A DNA stretch of 64,000 bases from NCBI GenBank assembly GCA_010909165.1, contig VJWM01000117.1, positions 763,501-827,500 of the forward strand. The letters run 5' to 3'. How positions within the stretch are numbered: the first letter of the stretch is position 1; each line of letters begins with the position of its first letter. Of the stretch, positions 10,350 to 20,065 are shown one piece after another. This DNA is from Anthoceros angustus. Taxonomy: Eukaryota > Streptophyta > Anthocerotopsida > Anthocerotales > Anthocerotaceae. The notes below the pieces were generated by a model that was given only the letters and a program-made list of their open reading frames with translations, did not search any database and was not told the origin of the DNA. The position numbers and the translations under genes were made by a program.

Positions 10350-11878
10350 GCCTCCTCCAACGGGATCACATCCGCGAACCCAACACACAGATCCTGCACA
10401 ATCCGCCGGCGAACGGATTCCAAGAAGGTTGCAACCCAGATGCGGCACATGGGCTGTGTCACCAGCGCAAGCCTGCGGCGGAGATCGTCTGCCTCCCGAT
10501 CGCAGCCCTCCCCCCGGCTGTGAATCATGTCCTCCCGGCCGCGCCAGGTCTGGAGAGCGTTCTGGGCGGAGGCCAGGTCCTGCTCCTTGCATTCCAGGGC
10601 TGTCTTGGAGTGTTGCAGGGAGGAAGCCTGCTGCTTCCCCCGCTCCTCGGATGCCCGCACAAGAGCCCTCAGCCTGGCCGCCTCCTCTGCCCCGGCCCCC
10701 GCCGCGGCCTGTAGCCTGGACAGCATGCCGGGGAGCAATCCCTGGGCCGAAGGGTGCAGACCACGGTACGATTCGCAGCGCTCGCGCCACAATGCGGCCA
10801 TGGAGTTTTCGTGGAGACGGAGAAGGTGAACGAGCTCCTGGGTTGCGTGGCTGATGTGCTTGAGGGTGCACCGGAGCTGGGTGATGGAGCTCGAGAGGGG
10901 CTGGCTATGGCGTTTAGGGTTCAGGACGATGGCCGCGTTGGTGAAATTCTGGAAGGCGCTGGCGGCTCTGTCGAGCGGCAGGCTGGGGATGGTGAACCAG
11001 TTGTAGGTGGAGGGGTGGAACTCTGGCAGGCCTCGGGGGATCAGGAAGCGGTCGATCTGTTGGTGCATCAGAGTAGGGATTTCGTGGATGGCCAGGGCTG
11101 CGGGAGGATGGCGGACGTCCAGTGTCTGCATGCAGTCTGTGTAGATGAAGGCGCACTGGATAGAACTTCCTCTGTCGGGGTTGGGTTTGTCGCTGTCCGG
11201 TGCCGTGGCCGGGTCTGGTACCTCCGCCAGCTCCTCATTGTGGGTTAGCTTCTGCTGGATTTGGGTGTAGACTTCCCTGATTCTGCCCACAACGTCCATC
11301 TCGTGTGACATCCATGTGGAGTCCTGGTCCTCGGAGCTTAGCGGGTGGTGGGTTTCCTCCGTGTACACCCTCGGCCTCCCGCAGCCCATGCATTTGAGAC
11401 GACTCGGGTCTGAGGAGAAGAAGGAACGCGTTTCCCACTCCTCTTTGGTCTTGGCTGCTGTGGCCTCTTTCTCTTCAAGTTTGCGCAACTTCAGCTTCTG
11501 TTTCTCGATCTCCTTGTCCCTATCTGCTACCTGCTGGATCACCTTGCCGACTTCCTTGTGGCCATCTCGAATCTTTGGTTCTAAGCTCGCCGCCTGCTTG
11601 ATTCTGTCGTCTATTTTCTGCTGCAAGCCGGCCAGATCCTCTTGTGCTTTTGAAGTCTCCTGTTTCAAGGAAGCGAGTTCTCGCCTCAGTTGCACTACCT
11701 GATTCTGGGGCCCGTCGGGGGGTTTCGGGGCTTGGGAGAAGGACACCACCCGGTGCAGCGCTGAGGTTCTTGAAGGCTGAGGTGAGGAATCGGTGGAAGG
11801 TGCAGGAGTCGGGTCAGGAGGAGTCTGTGCAGGTTCAGGTGCTGATGCTGATGGTGCAAGGTTTTCGGCATCCACCAT
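10016..11878 (-). CDS. Coiled-coil protein of unknown function
   Basis: Intronless frame of 620 codons from the ATG at 11878; the frame is open a few codons further upstream but without an ATG. I do not recognise a family. Visible parts are a proline/serine-rich N-terminus (about residues 1-55), a charged coiled coil (about 58-150) rich in heptads such as LKLRKLEEKE, a lone CMGC pair (about 163), a middle region without obvious motif, a second alanine/glutamate-rich helical stretch (about 385-460) and a conserved-looking C-terminus with SMDDWNAVLARICDTP. The 3' end was duplicated together with the PPR 5' end. The frame has stayed open over 1.86 kb at high GC, which argues for a real gene. A structural or cytoskeletal role is only a guess. 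Confidence 0.6.
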   Translation of the reverse strand: MVDAENLAPSASAPEPAQTPPDPTPAPSTDSSPQPSRTSALHRVVSFSQAPKPPDGPQNQVVQLRRELASLKQETSKAQEDLAGLQQKIDDRIKQAASLEPKIRDGHKEVGKVIQQVADRDKEIEKQKLKLRKLEEKEATAAKTKEEWETRSFFSSDPSRLKCMGCGRPRVYTEETHHPLSSEDQDSTWMSHEMDVVGRIREVYTQIQQKLTHNEELAEVPDPATAPDSDKPNPDRGSSIQCAFIYTDCMQTLDVRHPPAALAIHEIPTLMHQQIDRFLIPRGLPEFHPSTYNWFTIPSLPLDRAASAFQNFTNAAIVLNPKRHSQPLSSSITQLRCTLKHISHATQELVHLLRLHENSMAALWRERCESYRGLHPSAQGLLPGMLSRLQAAAGAGAEEAARLRALVRASEERGKQQASSLQHSKTALECKEQDLASAQNALQTWRGREDMIHSRGEGCDREADDLRRRLALVTQPMCRIWVATFLESVRRRIVQDLCVGFADVIPLEEASDSMDDWNAVLARICDTPDACALLDSKGLHRDGLELTRLGARYSDGHRTLHDLGSAAATRAGKEEVAEAIGSVEIPDSYRTPLKQLYAYLFCHLPLEWHTTISLSLSKSC

Positions 11879-12369
11879 CTTCCTCAGCACTCTCCTTTCC
11901 CTTCCTTCCTAGAGATCATTTCACTGCAGGTACAAACCCTGGCAATCCTGATCGTGGACGTGTCACAGTTGATGTGAGCCTTGCTTGTGCCAGAGCTCCA
12001 GATTGACGCACCTTTGCAAGTGCCTGTATATCAACCTGACTCCTGCTGGGACAGTCGCGTCCCTTGGATGGGGCTCCATGAGCGTGTCGCACCATGCTTC
12101 GGCTTCTCTTGAAACTGTGATATCATCATCTTTGTGCCATACAGGTGGCAGTTGTGCCATCTGCCGTGTTTCTTCACATGTCCACACAGGGAACCTGCAT
12201 CCAAACTTCGATTCTTTACAAAGAAGGTTGTGGGTGATTTTGGGCAGTTGGAAGTGTCTTGGCAAATGCAAGTGCTTGTCCTCTTCAGCAGAGGAATCAA
12301 GTTACTGATTGTGGAGGGCACAACCATCGAGTGAAGGTCTCAGGAGAGCACCGATGAGTTGCTGGTGAC
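11879..12369. other. Intergenic, between divergent genes
   Basis: Lies between the start of the coiled-coil gene (-) and the start of the PPR gene (+), so it probably holds both promoters. I see only short overlapping frames and no clear motif. Confidence 0.5.
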
Positions 12370-14544
12370 ATGCCTGCTGTAGAGCTTGGAAGAGGGCTCT
12401 TGTGGAGGGCGTTTCTTTGCACCCGGACCCGACAAGCTTGTGGGTTGCCACAGTCGGTCGCGGACCATACACCCTTGCAACGTGTGCCGAATTACTCGTC
12501 TTCGCCTGGCTGGCCAGATGATACGGAGCCTCTCAGCCCTGCAGGACACGAATTTGAAGTGAGCGCTGAAACAGTGCGCAATCTGTGTCAGCAGGGGCAG
12601 CTCCATGAGGCCGTTGACGCTCTGGAAGGTCTGTTACAGGCAGTGCAGGCTGACTGTCGTGTTTCCAAAACTCTCCTCTACACCGTCCTCAAAAACTGTG
12701 CGGTTAGGAAGGATGTGGTTCTGGGCCGCCGTCTGCATACTCTGATGGTGAAAATTGGGTTTCATTTGGACACGTTCTTGTGCAACCACATTTTGCGGAT
12801 GTATGCTTCTCACGCCAGCTTGCAGGAAGCGATGGCTGTGTTCACCTCGGTTGCCACACCAGATGCCTTCATGTGGTCGTCCATCATTTCTGCCCATGTT
12901 AGACATGGGCAGGCTGTGCAGGCCATAGAGCTGTATCATGGGATGCGCAGGTCGAGGGTGAAGCCAGACGGGCATGTGTTTGTCTCAGCGCTACAGGCCT
13001 GCGCGAGAGCAGCAGACCTGAAATCTGGGCAGCTGGTCCATGCTGATGTGCTGGCCGCTGGTGGTGAGCCAGATGTGTTTGTTTGCAGTTGCTTGGTGGG
13101 CATGTATGCAAAGTGCGGGAGTCTGGAGCAAGCCAGGAGCGTGTTTGACAGGCTTCCTGAGAAGAATGTGGTGACCTGGACCTCTTTGATTTTAGGCTAT
13201 TCCCAGCAGGGAATGGGGCAGGAAGCCCTTCATCTTTACAGTGATATGCGACATGAAGGTGTGGCTGCACCCAATTCGGTGACATATGTCTGCCTCCTGC
13301 AAGCATGTGCAAGTGTGGGCTTCACGGCTCTGGAGAAGGGGAAGCAGCTTCATGCACAGATTGGAGAGCAAGGGCTTCATGGTAATATGTTTGTGGCTAA
13401 CAGTTTGGTCAACATGTATGCAAAGTGTGGCAGCCTAGAGGAGGCCCAGAGCCTGTTCGATGGACTGCGTCGGAAGGATGTCGTGACGTGGAATGCCATG
13501 ATAGCAGGATATGCCCAGCAAGGCATGGTTCAGGAAGCCCTCCGTCTTTACCGTGCTATGCAGCAAGGAGGTGGTGCATCACCTAATTCGGTGACATTTG
13601 TGTGCCTCCTGCAAGCATGTGCAAATGTGGCAGCTTTGCATCCAGGAAAGCAGCTACATGCTGAGATTGTGCAACAAGGGCTCCAGGCTGATGTGTTTGT
13701 AGCCATCAGTTTGATAAATATGTATGCAAAGTCTGGCAGCATGCTTGATGCACAGGTGGTGTTTGATGCCTTGCCCGAAAGAGACGATGTCGCCTGGAAT
13801 GCACTGATTGCTGGATACACTCGTCAGGGAAACAGTGCCAAGGTCTTGGACCTGGTCCACAGAATGAGAGAGGATGGGTTGCGGCCAAATGGCATCACGT
13901 TCCTCAACGTTCTAACAGTGTGCAGTCACGCGGGTCTTGTGACACAGGGGCGGGAGTGCTTTGAGGCTATGAGCAGACACTACTGTATCCCTCGCACCAC
14001 AGAGCATTATGCATGCATTGTGGATCTCCTGGGTCGTGCCGGCCATCTTGACGAAGCACTAGCAGTGGTGAGGGCCATGCCCCTAGTGCCCCATGCTGCA
14101 GTTTGGCGCACTCTATTAAGTGCTTGCCGGAAGTGGGGCAACGTGGAGGTGGGACGCCATGCATTTGATGAAGTAGTAAAGCTAGATGAAACAGATGCTG
14201 CTCCATACGTATTAATGTCAAACTTGTACACCAGTGTCCACATGTGGGAGCAGGCAGAGGAGATGCAGGCTAGGAGAATAGGCATTGGGGCATGGAAGCA
14301 GCCAGGCCAGAGCTGGTGGACAGACATCCATGGAGAGGTGCACAGCTTTCTGGTTGGGGATAAAAGCCACCACGAGAGTGAAGGGATATATGCACTTCTG
14401 CAACACCTGGTTCCCAAAATGAAGAACCAGGGGTATGTCCCATATCTGGAATCTGCTGCACTGCAGGACACATACGATGACATAAGCAAGGTGGTCATTT
14501 GTGCCGGCACAATGAAAGCTGGTTGTGCCCAATGCTCTCAATAA
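12370..14544 (+). CDS. PLS-class PPR protein, E+ type without DYW domain
   Basis: Single-exon gene of 724 codons for a predicted mitochondrial or plastid RNA-binding protein. After an N-terminal region of about 60 residues come tandem P, L and S repeats (NHILRMYASHASLQEAMAVF, NSLVNMYAKCGSLEEAQSLF, DVVTWNAMIAGYAQQGMVQE and so on). E and E+ motifs follow, with HYACIVDLLGRAGHLDEA and a canonical PG box (KQPGQSWWTDIHGEVHSFLV). The frame then leaves the family pattern after GYVPYLESAALQDTYDD and stops before any HxE or zinc motif, so the deaminase is absent. Such E+ proteins are known to need a DYW partner in trans. A decayed relative lies at 36391-37090. The short foreign tail (about 30 residues) abuts protease-derived sequence on the other strand, so the DYW loss may be a truncation. 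Confidence 0.85.
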   Translation: MPAVELGRGLLWRAFLCTRTRQACGLPQSVADHTPLQRVPNYSSSPGWPDDTEPLSPAGHEFEVSAETVRNLCQQGQLHEAVDALEGLLQAVQADCRVSKTLLYTVLKNCAVRKDVVLGRRLHTLMVKIGFHLDTFLCNHILRMYASHASLQEAMAVFTSVATPDAFMWSSIISAHVRHGQAVQAIELYHGMRRSRVKPDGHVFVSALQACARAADLKSGQLVHADVLAAGGEPDVFVCSCLVGMYAKCGSLEQARSVFDRLPEKNVVTWTSLILGYSQQGMGQEALHLYSDMRHEGVAAPNSVTYVCLLQACASVGFTALEKGKQLHAQIGEQGLHGNMFVANSLVNMYAKCGSLEEAQSLFDGLRRKDVVTWNAMIAGYAQQGMVQEALRLYRAMQQGGGASPNSVTFVCLLQACANVAALHPGKQLHAEIVQQGLQADVFVAISLINMYAKSGSMLDAQVVFDALPERDDVAWNALIAGYTRQGNSAKVLDLVHRMREDGLRPNGITFLNVLTVCSHAGLVTQGRECFEAMSRHYCIPRTTEHYACIVDLLGRAGHLDEALAVVRAMPLVPHAAVWRTLLSACRKWGNVEVGRHAFDEVVKLDETDAAPYVLMSNLYTSVHMWEQAEEMQARRIGIGAWKQPGQSWWTDIHGEVHSFLVGDKSHHESEGIYALLQHLVPKMKNQGYVPYLESAALQDTYDDISKVVICAGTMKAGCAQCSQ

Positions 14545-14686
14545 GATCCCCAAGGCGATCCCCACCATGTGCCTTGTGAACTATGTGTGTACAGGCTACA
14601 TACAACAAGGCATGCACATTGTGCACAGCAACGCCCAATAACGCCACTGTTAACAGCATAAGCATGGAAAGCATCCTAGCTGCCAC
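14495..14686 (-). pseudogene. Duplicated 5' fragment of a papain-like protease gene
   Basis: The minus strand starts MAARMLSMLMLLTVALLGVA, a near copy of the signal peptide of the protease pseudogene ending at 16111, and then diverges at once. The upstream DNA (to about 14890) also matches the upstream DNA of the protease (about 16112-16450), so promoter and first codons were duplicated. Confidence 0.65.
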
Positions 14687-14899
14687 AATCAGATACGAAG
14701 AGAACTAATATAAAGCTGAACATAAGCATCCATCTTTGTGCAATAAGGAGAACATATGCATTCTGAGGCAATGAACTTTCTACTTACATACCTTTCTTCG
14801 TGTCGGCTCTTGTGTGTGTACCAAAGAGACTTTGAAGTTGGTTACACATACATAGACATGCTGAGAGATAGACACACAACTTCGTGGTTCAGCGCCTTG

Positions 14900-17000
14900 G
14901 CCATAAGCAGTACATACTGAGTGGAGCTCCCTATGCCCTTACTCAACTGCCTAGGTACTTAAGTCCTTTCCGTATGCTTTTACAAAGATCTTGGAATCAA
15001 GTATCTCCTATGGCTTTCCTAATGTCTTCGAATCACAAACCAAATGTCGAACATGGCTTTGCTCAAGTGGACTCCCTCTGCCTTTACTCAAGTCTTGGAA
15101 TCAAACATTGATTTTCAGAGAACATGGTTTTCCTGCACATGTCTTTGAAGTACTCAAGTCTAAGTAGATTTGAGGACATGTGGCTTTGGAGTACGAGAAG
15201 ACAAGGGGACGAGGGAGGCGGGATCGGTGGGTTTCCAAAGACAAGAATGAGCATTTGTTTGGGGATGGGTTGCTCAAATCTTCGAATCAAATTGGTATGA
15301 GTTTTCGGAAACATGGCTTTGCAGTGGCCCTGTGCACTACTAGGTATGCCATAGCCTCCTCCTCGTGATACGAAGCGAGACCCAAAGCGTGTAAAATTCA
15401 ATCAATCACTGTAGAGTAATTTCAGATCTTTAAAGATATCATCGGCAGCTTTTGCCAAGTGAGGCGTGCGAAGAGATGGAAGATGCTCTCAATTGCTATG
15501 AAGAGATCAAAGGATCGGATTCATACAAAATTTTCAAGGAAGAGAAGCAAATCCGGGCGGCCAGTAGTACATTCCACACAGCCCCGCGGTGTTGCTTGGA
15601 TATCGCAGCATGCACATGAATCCGAGCTCTCCCCACCAGGTGCCCCACGAGTTCTTGAGAACCCAGAAATTTTCCTCGCTGCTGGCGTTGGTGCCGTATC
15701 CGACCACCAGCATGGCGTGATCGACTGTGGTCCCGCACGGGCCGGTGAACACTCCTCCTGCGTAGTGCTGGCGGTGTCGATCTTGCTTGCCGACATCGCC
15801 TTGAACTCGGGGTTTGTCATGTCCGAAAATTGGTTCAGTCCCAAGTCGTATGCGGCTTCTCGATTCCGAGAGTGAATGTAGAAGAAGTTGTCGATGAAGA
15901 TAGAAAACCGACACTTCCTTTCTTCATGGCTTTGATACACACGTCCGTGTTGCATCGCCCACTTATCGAACAACGCTTCAAGTGATTCTGCAGACTTGAC
16001 ATCGTCTCCGGTATATCCATGAAGAGCCTTATCAGCAACCACCTTGGCCACAGCAACGCCCAACAACGCTACTGTCAACATCATAAGCAAGGAAAGCATC
16101 GCAGCTGCCATACAAAGAAAGCTAATAGAAATCTGAACTCAAGGATGTCTCTTTGTGCAATGAGGAGAATGCATTCGACGGCCTACGCCTCATAGTGGCC
16201 ACCTCCACCAAGTAAGAGAAAGAGGCTTGATAAGAAAGTAAAAAGGTCTTCAAGCCAGACCAGTGGTTTTTGTCTGGCTCTACCGAAGTCTTGGGCTCCT
16301 GGTTGGAAAAGCTGGCGGCGTCCTTCTTGCCTATAGTAAAGGATGGCTTCCTTGTGTTTTATTTTTTCGTCTGTCTTTAGGAGCTACACAAGCTGTGTGT
16401 AACTTGGGTACACAAGGACATGCTGAGATGAGAACTGCGTGGTTCATCAAACTTGGGCCCAAATCAGTACATGATGAGATTCGGAGCGAGATCATACTGT
16501 GCTCCTTTGGGGATCCGGTTGCTGATATTGTGTTCCCTTGGGGGAACGGATTGTTGTTACTGTGACCCCTACCGTTCCGTTCCGTTCTCGATATTGCTAT
16601 CGTTCTTCAGGAAAGCTCCACTCTACATACATATCTTTCACAGTTCAGATCGCTTTACTCAAGTCTTCGAATCAGATGCTATGCAGTACCCTAGGCCATT
16701 TCGCAATTGTCCAGGTACTCAAGTCGATTCCGTGTGCCCTTTACTCAAGTCTTAAAATCAAATATTTTCTATGCCTATCCCTCATTTTTATATATTTTTA
16801 AACTTGGCTTTGCGGTTATCAATTGGACTTCATGTGCCTTTACTCAAGTCTTCCAATCAAATATTAACTTAAAAAAAAATTGGTGTTCCAGCAAAGGCAT
16901 GTCTTTGGAGTACCTACTCAAGTTAAGTTGATTTCAAGGGAGCATATGGCTTTGCAATATTCATAAGTCTTTGAATCAAATGGGTAGATAAGTACGTTTC
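14900..17000. repeat. Scattered copies of a CTCAAGTCTTNGAATCAAA motif
   Basis: At least eight degenerate copies occur at about 14990, 15025, 15090, 15272, 16658, 16741, 16838 and 16963, often preceded by CTTTA. They lie on both sides of the protease pseudogene because the duplicated flanks carry them. Confidence 0.6.
15534..16111 (-). pseudogene. Papain-type cysteine protease (C1A), catalytic-Cys region deleted
   Basis: From the ATG at 16111 the minus strand encodes a signal peptide (MAAAMLSLLMMLTVALLGVA) and an I29 inhibitor prodomain with an ERFNIN-like helix and the LGLNQFSDMTNPEF motif. After FKAMSASK the frame shifts, and the next recognisable part is the second half of the mature enzyme: GGVFTGPCGT, the catalytic-His segment DHAMLVVGYG and the Asn segment NFWVLKNSWGTWWGE. 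Roughly 110 residues that should carry the active-site Cys (CGSCWAFS in the family) are missing. No splice signals rescue it. It is a deletion pseudogene of a secreted or vacuolar protease. Confidence 0.75.
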
Positions 17001-17379
17001 AAAAACATGTCTTTGCAGTAGCCCCACTAGGCTCCTAGTGGGATATTGCATCACATTTTGGGTATCACTCAACATTTTTGCACATCTGGGGCAAAACCTG
17101 TCTGTCACAGTTATGAATGATACATGATAATGATCAGCTCATTCTAATATTCTTGAATTTTGTATCAATAAATAACTTATTCTTTAGTCACCTGAGTTGA
17201 AAGAAATCTTAGGGTACAAGTTACCTTGGCCATGTTCTAGACCTTGTTTAAAGTATTATAAATTGCAATTAGGGATCTGTGGAAGAAGATCAAAAGATGA
17301 GGTAATATAAATAAAAGATGTACATAATTTTTAAGATATGAGGTAAACGTGAGATAAAAGACTCGTTTTGAGTGAATTC

Positions 17380-17450
17380 AACAATATGGGGTTAATTGCG
17401 TGTGCTTGCTAAGCACATGGGTTCGTCCCCAATACTTCGGATTTCAAACA
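17380..17450 (+). pseudogene. Degenerate tRNA-Ser(GCU)-like sequence
   Basis: A perfect anticodon stem TGTGC/GCACA encloses the 7-base loop TTGCTAA, giving anticodon GCT at 17408-17410. A class-II-type variable arm (GGGTTCGTCCCC) follows, and a D-arm-like GGTTAA lies upstream. The T arm and acceptor stem do not form, so this is a pseudogene or the head of a SINE. Confidence 0.45.
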
Positions 17451-17479
17451 TTCATTCATTCAAATGATGAATCTCTTTG

Positions 17480-17555
17480 GGAGTGCCCGCTGAGTTCTAG
17501 GAGTGTGCCTCCTAAGCACATAGCTTCGCCTACGGGAGTTCAAATTTCTTAGGCT
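17480..17555 (+). pseudogene. Second degenerate tRNA-Ser-like sequence
   Basis: The same TGTGC/GCACA stem with loop CTCCTAA, a variable-arm-like TAGCTTCGCCTA and a T-arm-like GGGAGTTCAAATTTC. The anticodon position reads CCT. It lies 100 bp from the first copy in the same orientation. Confidence 0.4.
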
Positions 17556-18558
17556 GCATTTACTGTTGATGTATCTATACCGTGGTTAATGGAATTTCTT
17601 TCCTCAAAAGTGAAGTTTTATCTCAAAAGAAGTCTTCAAATGAAACAAGTGTTAATTTTTAGGAAGTACATAAGCCTTAACAATAGTGTTTTATGGCATG
17701 CGTTAAATATTCTTAATTAACTCTAGAAGCTCCATAGTTGGAAAACAAAAATATTCTTAATTAACTCTAGGAGCTCCATCGTTGGGAATGAAACTCGTTC
17801 GCGCTAGTTAATTACCCCCGTGGAATGTTACAAAGTTCTTTAAGAAACTTGAAACCAATATTTAAAATAGACTCAAATAATAATTATATATGAATTTTTA
17901 ATCTCATACAAGGCATGTTTGGACGTCAAGTTCCAATCCCGAATACATGAGGTAACTTTTAACTTCGCTTCCTGCTGCCTATGAATGTAGTGAATACAAA
18001 ATGACCAAGCCAACATCAAGTCGACTACATTTGTTGACAATGTACATTTCACAGCTTACAATGAAAGAAAAGTTGTAAGAAGATGTTTGAACTGTGAACT
18101 GCATTTGGTCTCTATATGGCTCACATTTTGCCTATTATTTATAATAATATCAGACTCCATCACGATCCTAGAAACATGTGCGGTATCTCCTGGATAGAAT
18201 TCCCAACTGCTTTTAACATAATCTGCCTAAAAGAGATAGGTTCTTGCTTTGATTTTTTAGCTTTGAGTTTTATAACATCTTTGAATTTCTGGCCTCAAAC
18301 TTTACAATAAGTAGACCATAGTGGAGGAAGGTATGGAATCTTTTCTACTGATAATTTTCATAAAGGTTAACCAAATAAATGAGTTCAATTATTTTTATGT
18401 TTTATGTTTTATATTTATAAAGCTCATAAATATCCTAAATTATCTTTCTTTTATTTTGCTCCAACTTCCAACCTGTGTGGTTTAATGAATCCATTCATTG
18501 TCTGATTGATTCCACATTTAGGTATTTGGCATCCGACGATCAAAGATAGGTGATCCCA

Positions 18559-19344
18559 TCAACTGTTGTGTGGAATGTGTGTAATCTCGTAGGGGTCGCC
18601 GTAGACCTTCCAGTGAAGCGGCAGGTTGAGATCAAAGTTCTTTTCGCGGAGGAAAACGAGCTGCTCGGTATCGACGCGGCTGGTATCCTGGTGAGCGGCC
18701 TCCTTACGCATCTCCTTCTTGCGCTCGTCCAGAAACACGCTCAACCAGACGGTCTCGTCGCCGCGGGCAGAGGGCGGATGCGCTCTTTTGAGCGCGCGAG
18801 CCCGGATGGCCTCCATTCCGTCGGCTCCATGCATCACGGCCGCGTCGTAGTACGCGAACTGCCCCAGCGGACGGAGCCCGTCCCGCTCTCCTTGCGCGAC
18901 CGAGGGATTGAAGTACATGCTGTCGCGCATGTCGTCCTGCGCCTTCTGGAACACGGGGTCCTTGGCCGCCGTCCGCCAGTCGCGCGGGAAGAAGGGGTCC
19001 AGGCCCTTGTGGGAAGGGCTCCCTTCCGCGGCCAGCTTCCGCAAAGCCGGCAGGTACCTGGCCAGCACGTTGCCCTCAGGTTTCCGATTCGCGTAGAGCT
19101 CCACCACCTGCACCATGTCCCCTGTGCCCGAGCAGAACCCTACGATCCCCGCCGTGTAGCCTCTCCCATCCCCGATGTCCTCGATGTACGCGTACTGAGC
19201 TCTCCAGTTCAGCGACGAGTTCTCCGCGCTCGACACCAGCTCCTGCGCGATCTCCTTCAGTTTCGGGTCGGCCAGCGATGGCCCGCCGGCCCCGCAAGTG
19301 CGTAGCGCTACTAAGAGCAGCAACAATGCGCCCCTGAACTCCAT
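18559..19344 (-). CDS. Secreted GH46 chitosanase (bacterial type)
   Basis: Predicted endo-hydrolase of chitosan (partly deacetylated chitin). From the ATG at 19344 there are 261 codons and no intron: a signal peptide (MEFRGALLLLLVALRTCGAG) and then a complete GH46 domain. The core SSAENSS...YIEDIGDGRGYTAGIVGFCS keeps the catalytic acid Glu and, 18 residues later, the Asp (Glu22 and Asp40 in the Streptomyces N174 enzyme), plus the Thr that positions water. Later blocks DPVFQKAQ, LRPLGQFAYYDAAVMHG, DTSRVDTEQ and LHWKVYGDPYEI are also typical. GC content is far above the flanks. GH46 is known from bacteria and chlorella viruses and is not a standard plant family, so horizontal acquisition is inferred. 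The frame is open 30 codons further upstream, but Met31 starts the signal peptide. A role in defence against chitosan-bearing fungi or in symbiosis is speculation. Confidence 0.9.
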   Translation of the reverse strand: MEFRGALLLLLVALRTCGAGGPSLADPKLKEIAQELVSSAENSSLNWRAQYAYIEDIGDGRGYTAGIVGFCSGTGDMVQVVELYANRKPEGNVLARYLPALRKLAAEGSPSHKGLDPFFPRDWRTAAKDPVFQKAQDDMRDSMYFNPSVAQGERDGLRPLGQFAYYDAAVMHGADGMEAIRARALKRAHPPSARGDETVWLSVFLDERKKEMRKEAAHQDTSRVDTEQLVFLREKNFDLNLPLHWKVYGDPYEITHIPHNS

Positions 19345-19411
19345 GACTAGTTCCTCCTTGATACACCCTGAAAGCGAGCAGTGATGTCGTTCGAACACAA
19401 TCTGTACTACA

Positions 19412-20065
19412 AACCTAGGCACGGAGGCAAGCAAAGAGCGAGATTGATCAGTCTTTAAAAAACACCAGTACTACAATCCTAGGCACAGAGGCAAGCAAAG
19501 AGCGATTTGATCACTTTCAAACACTCCAGTACCACAACCCTAGGCACAGAGGCAAGCAAAGATCAGACATGTCAATATGATGACTAGCCTATGCAGGGAG
19601 GCACGCAAGGGCTGATGTCTTTCAGACACAGAAGCAAGCAAAGACTAATGTCTGCCGGACACGCGCATTACTTCTAAACCCTATGCAGAGCTCGAGGCAA
19701 GCGGAGACTGACATCTTTCAGACACGTTTACTACTTCTAAAGCCTGTGCAGAGAGGCAAGCAGAGATCGATGCCTTTCAGACGCTTCTTCCAAAATCCTT
19801 ATGCAGCGAGGCAAACAGAGACTGATGTCTTTCAGACACATCATTACTACAGTGCTATCAGCTACTTAGCCTAAGCAGAGAGGCAAGCAGAGTCTGATGT
19901 CTTTCCGACACATCACTACCGTAGTGCCATCTGCAGCTACCTAGCCTATGCAGAGAAGCTGATGTCCTTCAGACACATCACTACTACTGTGGCATCGCTA
20001 CTTAGCCTATGCAGAGAGGCAAGCAAAGGGTGATGTCTTTCAAGCATATCAGGTCACTTAACCCT
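19412..20065. repeat. Degenerate minisatellite upstream of the chitosanase gene
   Basis: About ten copies of a 55-80 bp unit with the core GCAGAGAGGCAAGCAAAGA, then CTGATGTCTTTCAGACACA, then TACTAC and TAGCCTATG. It starts about 70 bp upstream of the start codon, so it may lie in the promoter or 5' UTR. Confidence 0.85.

Larger units (their letters stand above)
17001..18558. other. AT-rich intergenic stretch
   Basis: No coding frame longer than about 65 codons. It contains two tRNA-Ser-like remnants (listed separately) and a short direct repeat TATTCTTAATTAACTCTAG (about 17708 and 17752). Confidence 0.6.

Noticed and set aside
10140-11702. Long + strand frames opposite the coiled-coil gene
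   Set aside because: Antisense shadows in high-GC coding DNA; no motif on the + strand.
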